Below, piece after piece: positions 1 to 5,461 of a DNA stretch of 7,181 nt. A program made the position numbers and the translations under genes. The notes beneath the pieces are model-generated. The model saw only the letters and a program-made list of their open reading frames with translations. It was not told where the DNA came from and made no database searches. Source of the DNA: JANQUM01 sp047630355 (GTDB taxonomy: Bacteria > Bacteroidota > Bacteroidia > Cytophagales > Spirosomataceae); assembly GCA_047630355.1 (NCBI GenBank), contig JBLHXN010000159.1, positions 1 to 7,181 of the forward strand. The letters run 5' to 3'. Position 1 is the first letter of the stretch; each line of letters starts with the position of its first letter.

Positions 1-230
1 TCAAGTTTTACCACTTGATCCCGCAAAGCACCGATTAATAAATTGAAAATCAGAAGTATTCCGGCAGACACGTAAAAAAACATTTCTTTGCTCACAAAAC
101 CTTCGGGCTCGCCCGTTTCGGCGTGTGTAACGGCCAAAGTATCTGGTAAGGAAGTGTAGCAGAATAAGATGGTGGCGAGTGCAAGTGCGAAGCCCGCTTT
201 ACGCCAAAATTTGAAAAATATATTTGTCAT
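1..230 (-). CDS. Partial small membrane protein, DUF1648-like (C-terminus outside window)
   Basis: Reading the minus strand from ATG at 230 gives 76 uninterrupted codons to the window edge, so the C-terminus is missing. Residues about 12-26 form a hydrophobic segment ending at SLPD. A short extracytoplasmic-like stretch follows (residues 29-48, LPDTLAVTHAETGEPEGFVS, then Lys48), and a second hydrophobic segment spans about 50-69. The pattern LP...H....GEP.G..SK recalls the DUF1648 signature found in SdpI-like and related membrane proteins, where a Pro, a His, a Gly-rich turn and SK follow the first helix. That resemblance is by eye and weak. No Shine-Dalgarno is visible before the ATG. The gene is divergent from the adenosyltransferase gene. 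Function unknown; an ordinary two-helix hypothetical protein is equally possible. Confidence 0.6.
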   Translation of the reverse strand, partial: MTNIFFKFWRKAGFALALATILFCYTSLPDTLAVTHAETGEPEGFVSKEMFFYVSAGILLIFNLLIGALRDQVVKL

Positions 231-330
231 CTATGAAGTGTATTTAAAACATACGGGAACAACCCCACGTTTACAAAGTAGTTTGCAGTCGCAAAGGTAG
301 GTAGCAGAATCACGTTAAAAAATTAGAGTA
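231..330. promoter_or_regulatory. Divergent intergenic region with candidate promoter box for the minus-strand gene
   Basis: This 100-base gap must hold the promoters of two divergent genes. On the minus strand, bases 299-292 read TACCTTTG, an exact match to the Bacteroidota -7 box TAnnTTTG, about 62 bases before the ATG at 230. No clear TTTG -33 element lies at the expected distance upstream, so support is partial. On the plus strand the nearest resemblance is TAGTTTG at 279-285, one base short of the consensus spacing, about 45 bases before the TTG start at 331. No hairpin or riboswitch was recognised; in particular there is no visible B12-box-like segment before the adenosyltransferase gene. 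Confidence 0.3.
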
Positions 331-882
331 TTGAAAATTTATACAAAAACGGGCGATAAAGGTAAAACTTCATTGGTAGGCGGCACCCGCATAAGCAAAG
401 GTAATCTCAAAATAGAATCTTACGGAACGGTGGACGAGTTAAACTCGTGGATTGGAGTTTTGCGGGATTTATCCGCAAACGAATCCCGAAAGGCTATTTT
501 TAAGGAAATTCAGGACAGACTTTTCACAATAGGAGCTGATTTGGCTTCCGAGTCTGAAATTGTGAAACAGAAAAAAGTCCCCGACTTATTCGATACAGAC
601 GTTGAGCTATTAGAAAAGGCGATGGATGAAATGAACGAAGAAATTCCATCGCTAAAGGCGTTTGTTTTACCGGGCGGAGATTTAGCCGTTTCTTATGCTC
701 ACGTAGCCCGCACGGTTTGTCGGCGGGCAGAACGCCACATTATTCGCCTCACTGAAGTGGAGGAAGTGAATGAGTTGGTGATTCGTTACTTGAATCGCTT
801 GTCGGATTATTTATTCGTCGTTTCCCGAAAAATCACGCAGGAACTCGGAACGGAAGAAGTGGCGTGGAAACCGAGGAAATGA
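331..882 (+). CDS. Cob(I)alamin adenosyltransferase, PduO type
   Basis: This enzyme transfers the 5'-deoxyadenosyl group of ATP to cob(I)alamin (or cob(I)yrinate a,c-diamide), making coenzyme B12 in the cytoplasm. The 183-residue product has the usual family length and all the main blocks: the N-terminal ATP-binding segment TKTGDKGKTSL (residues 5-15), GTVDELNSWIG (32-42), the helix LPGGDLAVSYAHVARTVCRR (113-132) continuing into AER (133-135), and YLNRLSDYLF (153-162). The start is TTG at 331. It is chosen because MKIYTKTGDKG is the canonical beginning of the family and no ATG lies nearby in frame. Only a weak purine-rich stretch (ttagagta) precedes it. The last bases overlap an ATGA (879-882) that begins a broken downstream frame. 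PduO-type enzymes in such bacteria usually serve methylmalonyl-CoA mutase or ribonucleotide reductase; which applies here cannot be told. Confidence 0.95.
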   Translation: MKIYTKTGDKGKTSLVGGTRISKGNLKIESYGTVDELNSWIGVLRDLSANESRKAIFKEIQDRLFTIGADLASESEIVKQKKVPDLFDTDVELLEKAMDEMNEEIPSLKAFVLPGGDLAVSYAHVARTVCRRAERHIIRLTEVEEVNELVIRYLNRLSDYLFVVSRKITQELGTEEVAWKPRK

Positions 883-1090
883 AACTATATTTGAAGAAAA
901 GTAGGAGAGATACTTATTAAAAGCAAGCAAAGAAACCAGTGATTTATTGACCGAACATGCCAAACGACTTGGTAATGAAGCTCTGAATATGGAAGAAGAG
1001 TAATTTGAAGGCTTCGCTTTGAGAAACGCAATGGATTCTGTGAAAACGATAGAACTTGCAAGCAGAGAATCTGTTATGAAAAAAAAATAG
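879..1090 (+). pseudogene. Probable decayed small gene coupled to the adenosyltransferase gene
   Basis: An ATG at 879 overlaps the preceding TGA stop (ATGA) and encodes MKLYLKKSRRDTY before a stop at 918-920. A shift of one base near 911-916 joins it to another frame that reads protein-like sequence: LLKASKETSDLLTEHAKRLG and NEALNMEEE, a stop TAA at 1001-1003, then FEGFALRNAMDSVKTIELAS and RESVMKKK, ending with TAG at 1088-1090. Adding one base and repairing the TAA (for example from GAA) gives one 70-residue, mostly helical, charged protein. The start overlap, charged composition and continuing frame suggest a once translationally coupled partner now inactivated, or a real gene damaged by sequence errors. 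I do not recognise the family. The alternative is chance reading of non-coding DNA. No signal peptide or membrane segment is seen. Confidence 0.45.
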
Positions 1091-1192
1091 ATGATAAAAT
1101 TATTCGCTTTATTGTAACTTCTCATCGCAAAAATATCTGTAACATCTTTTTGTAAACTGCTAACTTGATATAACAACCTTCTCTTCTCAATT

Positions 1193-1200
1193 TACATTTG
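1193..1200 (+). promoter_or_regulatory. Candidate -7 promoter box for the LolA-like gene
   Basis: TACATTTG is an exact fit to the Bacteroidota -7 consensus TAnnTTTG. The nearest TTG that could serve as -33 element is at 1165-1167, 25 bases upstream, slightly longer than the usual spacing, so the match is incomplete. A transcript from here would have a leader of roughly 100 bases before the start at 1310 and would contain the inverted repeats at 1255-1281. The same eight bases also occur inside the LolA-like gene at 1885-1892, where coding sequence explains them, so chance occurrence is possible. Confidence 0.3.
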
Positions 1201-1254
1201 CAAATATTTTTTCCGACTTTTGTGGCTCAAAACGCTTTAACAACCGTTAATATT

Positions 1255-1281
1255 AAACCTTGTAATGGTTTGACGGTCAAA
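1255..1281. repeat. Overlapping inverted repeats before the LolA-like gene
   Basis: Two small symmetric elements overlap. AAACC (1255-1259) and GGTTT (1267-1271) can form a 5-bp stem with a 7-base loop. TTTGAC-G-GTCAAA (1269-1281) is a perfect 6-bp-arm palindrome around one central base. The second lies 28 bases before the preferred start at 1310 and has the size of a binding site for a dimeric regulator. With only one copy seen it may be chance in AT-rich DNA. Confidence 0.3.
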
Positions 1282-1309
1282 TATGTCATAAATGAAACTA
1301 CACGAAATA

Positions 1310-1936
1310 ATGCAAAAAACGATTTTAACAACCCTTACTTTACTTATTACACTATTTTCTTTCGGACAGGACAAACGAGCTGAAGCCATATTAGACCAAA
1401 TGAGCAAAAAATACCAAAACATGAAGACGTTCAATGCTTCGTTCACCTACGGTGCAGACGGTCGTCGGGCTACTCGTGGGGCTATTACTACGAGCGGTAC
1501 AAAGTTTAAGCTCAACATGGCAGGACAGGAAATTATGAATAATGGAAAAGAAATTTACACCTACATGTCAGACGTGAATGAAGTGAACGTAACTAGTTTT
1601 GACCCTAGTGCGGACAATGTATTCTCGCCGTCCAACATTTATAATATTTATAAAAAAGGCTACAAATATACTTTCAAAGGCGAATCTAAAGTAGGAAACC
1701 AGGTGTACGAAACCGTGGAATTGATACCTACGAAGAGCAACAATAATATTTCTAAGGTTCAGATCAAGGTTAATAAGCGAGATAAAAGTATTAAAAGCTG
1801 GAAAATCTGGGATGACAGAGGTCGTGCCACGAATTTCAATATTACTAAGTTCACCCCCAACGTTTCAGCTCCCGCTTCGCTATTTACATTTGATACAAAA
1901 AAACATCCCGGCGTTGAAGTTGTAGACTTAAGATAG
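1310..1936 (+). CDS. lolA: LolA-like outer-membrane lipoprotein carrier protein
   Basis: LolA-family proteins receive lipoproteins from the inner-membrane LolCDE complex and carry them across the periplasm to the outer membrane. The 208-residue product has an N-terminal signal peptide (hydrophobic residues about 5-18, likely cleavage SFG|QDK after residue 19). It continues with the Bacteroidota LolA opening RAEAILDQMSKKYQNMKTF, and then the beta-rich body typical of the half-barrel fold, ending in a family-like tail with FTFD and HPGVEVVDLR. Length fits the family. ATG 1310 is preferred because it places the short basic n-region MQK directly before the hydrophobic core. An in-frame ATG at 1292 would add MKLHEI, which also leaves a possible signal peptide. 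No clear ribosome binding site marks either start. The gene stands alone between a non-coding leader and a terminator, so it is probably a single-gene unit. Bacteroidota LolA sequences diverge strongly from the E. coli protein, so function is inferred from family. Confidence 0.85.
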   Translation: MQKTILTTLTLLITLFSFGQDKRAEAILDQMSKKYQNMKTFNASFTYGADGRRATRGAITTSGTKFKLNMAGQEIMNNGKEIYTYMSDVNEVNVTSFDPSADNVFSPSNIYNIYKKGYKYTFKGESKVGNQVYETVELIPTKSNNNISKVQIKVNKRDKSIKSWKIWDDRGRATNFNITKFTPNVSAPASLFTFDTKKHPGVEVVDLR

Positions 1937-1969
1937 AATAAACATTTGTTTATAAAATATCGTATATTG

Positions 1970-2003
1970 AAGGCTCGTTACCGAAAAAGCGAGCCTTTTA
2001 TTA
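1970..2003 (+). terminator. Rho-independent terminator after the LolA-like gene
   Basis: AAGGCTCG (1970-1977) pairs perfectly with CGAGCCTT (1990-1997), an 8-bp stem enclosing a 12-base loop, followed by a T-rich run (TTTTATTATAT counted from 1996). It begins 33 bases after the LolA-like stop. It also ends only about 10 bases before the DUF1800 start at 2013, so the downstream promoter either lies inside or before the hairpin or depends on read-through. Confidence 0.8.
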
Positions 2004-2012
2004 TATAGACGA

Positions 2013-3890
2013 ATGCAGAAAACTTTCCTCTTAATCATTATTGTCATTTTTGGGCAGTTACTTTCTTGCAACAGAACCTTTGCTCAAGAGCAGATAACCA
2101 TTGGAATGGGTAACTACCCTGGCGTTACGGTTACGGCAAGTTCGGGAAATCCAATTGGTATCCGGACTTTACAGCAAAACGGCTACCTCCCTAATCAATC
2201 CGCTGCTTCCCGTTTTTTATCTCAAGCTACTTTCGGAGCAGATTCTGCCGAGATAAAAAAAGTTGCCGAACAGGGATTCGAAAAATGGTTGGATGATCAA
2301 CTCAACCTTCCAAACACATTCAGTCTAAAAGACTACGTTTCGATACTTCACCAACTCAAAGTGGATTCGATGAATCGTACTCCGCCCGGAGACTACACGT
2401 TGAATAATGTCAATGTTAATGATTGGTATTTTGACGTGGCGTGGTTTCAGGGAAGTGTTACCGCCGCCGACTTACTTCGTTGGCGGGTGGCGTTTGCGTT
2501 GAGCGAAACGTTTGTGGTTTCCCGCACTTCGAGTTTCGGAAATAATCCGTACGCCTTGGCAAGCTATTACGATGTATTGATGAAAAACGCTTTTGGAAAC
2601 TACCGGACTTTGATTGATAGCGTCACTTATCATCCAAGCATGGCGGTTTACCTAACTTACATGAATAATCACGCCACCAACGTGGTGGGCAAGATTTTTC
2701 CTGATGAAAATTATGCTCGTGAAGTTATGCAGCTATTTTCTGTTGGATTGTACGAACTTAATAACGACGGAACAACTAAAACGGACGCTGCGGGGGAATT
2801 AATTCCAACGTACGGAAACAATGATATTGCTGATTTAGCGAAAGTATTTACCGGATTATCCTGGGGAGATAGTCAGTATTTAGGAGATAGATCAAAAGAT
2901 ATTTGGAGCTATACAAAACGACTTAAATTCTTTCCCGTTGATTCCAGCGATGCCATAAAACGCCCGTGGAAAACAAATCCGACTATTGTGGACGGGCACG
3001 AGTACGGAGCAAAAACTTTTTTAGGGAATACAATCCCTGCCCGACCAATTGCTCAAGGTGAACAAGATATTCACGATGCTTTGGATATCCTTTCCAATCA
3101 TTCAAACGTAGCCCCGTTCATTTCCCGCCGACTCATTCAGCGGTTGGTTACATCCAATCCAAGTCCCGAATATGTAAATAGAATCGCGACGGTTTTTAAT
3201 AATAACGGAAGTGGCGTAAGGGGCGATTTAAAAGCAGTTGTGAAAGCAATTTTACTTGATACCGATGCCCGAAGTTGTGAATGCAGCGAAAAGCCATTTT
3301 CGGGAATGTTGCGGGAACCGTTCGTACGATACATGAATTTGGTGCGAGGACTTGATCTCGAAGCATCCGGCGGCGTTTTCCGAAACCGGATGAACGAAGT
3401 TTACAATCAAACCGAACAGCGTCCGCTCAACTCCCCTTCCGTTTTTAATTTCTTTTTACCCGATTACATTCCTGACGGAGCTTTGAAAGAAGCTGAAAAG
3501 TATGGTCCTGAATTCCAGTTACTAAATTCACAGACACTCACGGGTTACCTGAATGCTCTGAACGAATGGATTGTGAACAACGATCCAATCGATTATTCGA
3601 GTTATTTCTCAGGAGAAAAGAATAAACCTGACGAACGTTCCGGCTTCGACTTTTCAAAGTATCATTATCTCACTAAGGATAATCGGATAACAGAATTGAT
3701 AGATAAGTTTAACCTTGTGTTAGCTCATGGGAGATTATCTCAAAAGTCGACTGATGTAATTAAATCTGTAGTGATGCAAATGCCTTACGCCGAAACTGAC
3801 GGACAACCACGTGCAACTGAGGCCAGTCGTCGGATTCAAATGGTGTTATTCTTAATCATGGCATCGCCCGATTACCTTATAAACCGATAG
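2013..3890 (+). CDS. DUF1800 family secreted protein
   Basis: This is a 625-residue exported protein of the DUF1800 family (PF08811), whose biochemical activity is not established. The signal peptide has hydrophobic residues 5-18 and a likely signal-peptidase I cleavage TFA|QEQ after residue 24. LLSC at 16-19 resembles a lipobox, with a poor Leu at -2, so a lipoprotein cannot be excluded. Family blocks in order: SRFLSQATFGADSAEI from residue 66, WRVAFALSETFVVS around 160, PDENYAREVMQLFSVGLYEL at 230-249 (the family signature), FTGLSW at 279, HEYGAKTFLGNTIP at 329, SRRLIQRLVTSNPSP and LLDTDAR in the helical second half, and the closing MASPDYLINR. Length is normal for Bacteroidota members. The start ATG has no obvious ribosome binding site. 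It sits just after a terminator hairpin and is followed after 2 bases by the DUF1501 gene, its usual partner, so co-expression is very likely. Confidence 0.93.
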   Translation: MQKTFLLIIIVIFGQLLSCNRTFAQEQITIGMGNYPGVTVTASSGNPIGIRTLQQNGYLPNQSAASRFLSQATFGADSAEIKKVAEQGFEKWLDDQLNLPNTFSLKDYVSILHQLKVDSMNRTPPGDYTLNNVNVNDWYFDVAWFQGSVTAADLLRWRVAFALSETFVVSRTSSFGNNPYALASYYDVLMKNAFGNYRTLIDSVTYHPSMAVYLTYMNNHATNVVGKIFPDENYAREVMQLFSVGLYELNNDGTTKTDAAGELIPTYGNNDIADLAKVFTGLSWGDSQYLGDRSKDIWSYTKRLKFFPVDSSDAIKRPWKTNPTIVDGHEYGAKTFLGNTIPARPIAQGEQDIHDALDILSNHSNVAPFISRRLIQRLVTSNPSPEYVNRIATVFNNNGSGVRGDLKAVVKAILLDTDARSCECSEKPFSGMLREPFVRYMNLVRGLDLEASGGVFRNRMNEVYNQTEQRPLNSPSVFNFFLPDYIPDGALKEAEKYGPEFQLLNSQTLTGYLNALNEWIVNNDPIDYSSYFSGEKNKPDERSGFDFSKYHYLTKDNRITELIDKFNLVLAHGRLSQKSTDVIKSVVMQMPYAETDGQPRATEASRRIQMVLFLIMASPDYLINR

Positions 3891-3892
3891 AA

Positions 3893-5410
3893 ATGAAACG
3901 GAGAGATTTTATGAAACAGGCGGGCTGTGCCGCTATGGGTTCTACCACGTTATTGAGTAGTTTGACGAATCTCAAAGCGTTCAACGGCGTATTGGGTAAA
4001 TCTTCTGTCAGTTCGCCCAATCCTACCGATTATAAAGCTTTGGTTTGCGTTTTGTTAGCGGGAGGGCTTGATTCTTATAATTTGTTAGTTCCTACTGGAA
4101 ATAGTGCTGGCGGCGATAACGGCTACAACGATTACACGAATGTTCGGACAGATTTAGCAATTCCAAGAAATGACTTGTTGACATTGACTAACCCTAATGG
4201 GCAGCCACTTTGCAATGGTTTTGGTGGCCTTGCTTGTGAATACGGCTCATTTGGCGTTCACCCTTCCGTTACGGGTATTCGTGATATGTTCAATGCCGGA
4301 AACCTTGCCTTTATGTCTAATATTGGAACGCTTGTTGAGCCAATTACGAACGTATCAGAATATAATTCAAAAAAGCGTCCGTTGGGCCTTTATTCACATG
4401 CTGATCAGATTATGCAGTGGCAAACCTCCGTTCCGCAAAGCCGGAATGCGTTGGGTGTGGGCGGTCGGTTCGCCGATTTGTTACACGCGGCAAACAGCTA
4501 CGAGCAAATTTCGATGAACATTTCGTTAAGCGGGAAAAACGTTTTTCAACGTGGAAAAGACTTCGCTGAGTATTCAATCGGCAATAATATAAATGCTAAT
4601 AATATTGGTTTTGAATCGCTTCCACATAATTGGAGCAATACCGGATTATTAACGCAATTACGTAATGCTGCCGTAGATAGCTTAGTTTCTAAAAGTTACG
4701 CTAATTTACTGCAAAATACGTATTCGGCAACGGCAAAGCAATCCATCGGCTCGTTTGAAATATTTAAAGAAGCCCTGAAACGCGTGCCGAACTTCAACAC
4801 CGTATTTCCCACAACGGGTTTGGGGAACGACTTATCTGCGATTTCAAAAGTGATGAGCGTCCGAAATGAGTTAGGGGCAAAGCGACAAATTTTCTTTGTG
4901 ACCATTGGAGGTTGGGATATGCACGATAATTTACTTGATGGCTTGAACGGAAGGTTGCCGCAAGTAAGTCAGGCTCTCAAAGCATTTTACGATTCGACGG
5001 TAGAACTCGGAATAGCCGATAATGTAACCACATTTACCATTTCAGATTTTGCCCGAACAATCACTTCCAATGGTGAAGGTTCAGACCACGCTTGGGGCGG
5101 CAACTCTATGGTAATGGGCGGAGCGGTAAAAGGCGGAAAAATTTACGGTTCTTATCCCCGGATGAGTGTAGACAATTACGATCGTAACGTATCAAATCGA
5201 GGGCACTATATTCCTGCACTATCTACCGATGAACTTTACGCCGAATTGGCTCTTTGGTATGGCGTAAGCCCGCACGACTTGTGCTATGTGCTTCCTAATC
5301 TGGGAAATTTCTATAGTTACGCCCCGAACAATTACCCCGTTGGTTTTATGGATTTTGAGGGAACAACGGTTTCGTCAGACAACAAACCGCAGGGCTGTAC
5401 TACGTATTAG
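3893..5410 (+). CDS. DUF1501 family protein with twin-arginine signal
   Basis: This 505-residue protein belongs to the DUF1501 family (PF07394), related to the alkaline-phosphatase/sulfatase superfamily; its substrate is unknown. It opens with KRRDFMKQ (residues 2-9), a twin-arginine motif, so export as a folded protein via Tat is likely. The hydrophobic region after it is short and no clear AxA cleavage site is visible. Family blocks follow: LVCVLLAGGLDSYNLLVP (50-67), with the GGLDSYN core at 57-63; YSHADQIMQWQTS (167-179); FFVTIGGWDMHDN (residues around 334-346); SDFARTITSNG (384-394); and GSDHAWGGNSMVMGGAVKGG from residue 396. The Asp and His residues in GGLD, SHADQ, GGWDMHD, SDF and SDHAWGG are the likely metal or active-site positions by family analogy. 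The DUF1800 stop is 2 bases upstream, so translation is probably coupled. The PA14 protein gene follows after 51 bases. Confidence 0.93.
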   Translation: MKRRDFMKQAGCAAMGSTTLLSSLTNLKAFNGVLGKSSVSSPNPTDYKALVCVLLAGGLDSYNLLVPTGNSAGGDNGYNDYTNVRTDLAIPRNDLLTLTNPNGQPLCNGFGGLACEYGSFGVHPSVTGIRDMFNAGNLAFMSNIGTLVEPITNVSEYNSKKRPLGLYSHADQIMQWQTSVPQSRNALGVGGRFADLLHAANSYEQISMNISLSGKNVFQRGKDFAEYSIGNNINANNIGFESLPHNWSNTGLLTQLRNAAVDSLVSKSYANLLQNTYSATAKQSIGSFEIFKEALKRVPNFNTVFPTTGLGNDLSAISKVMSVRNELGAKRQIFFVTIGGWDMHDNLLDGLNGRLPQVSQALKAFYDSTVELGIADNVTTFTISDFARTITSNGEGSDHAWGGNSMVMGGAVKGGKIYGSYPRMSVDNYDRNVSNRGHYIPALSTDELYAELALWYGVSPHDLCYVLPNLGNFYSYAPNNYPVGFMDFEGTTVSSDNKPQGCTTY

Positions 5411-5461
5411 TAGATAAGAAGGGGTTAGTGTTTAGACATTCAAAATAAAGCTCTAATTCAG
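5411..5461. other. Short gap between DUF1501 and PA14 protein genes
   Basis: These 51 bases contain no hairpin with a T-run and no TAnnTTTG box, which favours one transcript through DUF1501 and the PA14 gene. No Shine-Dalgarno is visible before the GTG start; the preceding bases are AT-rich, as expected for Bacteroidota initiation sites. Confidence 0.5.

Larger units (their letters stand above)
1091..1291. other. Non-coding stretch upstream of the LolA-like gene
   Basis: This AT-rich stretch continues the gap that starts after the adenosyltransferase gene. An ATG at 1091, directly after the TAG that closes the broken frame, gives MIKLFALL and a stop, then 16 more codons (LLIAKISVTSFCKLLT) to TGA at 1166-1168. 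This looks faintly like a signal-peptide start with an internal stop but is too short to call. The rest holds a candidate promoter box at 1193-1200 and overlapping inverted repeats at 1255-1281, listed separately. No RNA gene was recognised. Confidence 0.5.

Noticed and set aside
1091..1168. Tiny signal-peptide-like reading MIKLFALL, stop, then 16 codons
   Set aside because: Too short, interrupted, and AT-rich DNA readily gives such hydrophobic codons; mentioned only as part of the non-coding stretch.
811..1176. Minus-strand open frame of 121 codons over the end of the adenosyltransferase gene and the gap
   Set aside because: Its C-terminal third is the antisense of the conserved adenosyltransferase coding sequence and the remainder is low-complexity Ser/Phe/Ile sequence antisense to the broken plus-strand frame; no domain or start signal.
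883..1291. Possible riboswitch, small RNA or mobile-element remnant in the long gap
   Set aside because: No recognisable B12-box, conserved RNA fold, terminal inverted repeats, target-site duplication or transposase fragment could be found.
1198..1446. Plus-strand (1198-1383) and minus-strand (1237-1446) open frames at the start of the LolA-like gene
   Set aside because: Both overlap the LolA-like signal peptide region in other frames and show no protein-like composition or domain.
1885..1892. Exact TACATTTG promoter-like box inside the LolA-like gene, possibly for DUF1800
   Set aside because: It encodes a conserved FTFD-type segment, has no -33 partner, and a transcript from it would meet the terminator at 1970-2003.
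3137..3334. Minus-strand open frame inside the DUF1800 gene
   Set aside because: Fully antisense to conserved DUF1800 blocks; a shadow of the real gene.
4197..4905. Open frames at 4197-4517 (+) and 4696-4905 (-) inside the DUF1501 gene
   Set aside because: Alternative-frame readings of a well-supported gene with conserved motifs throughout.
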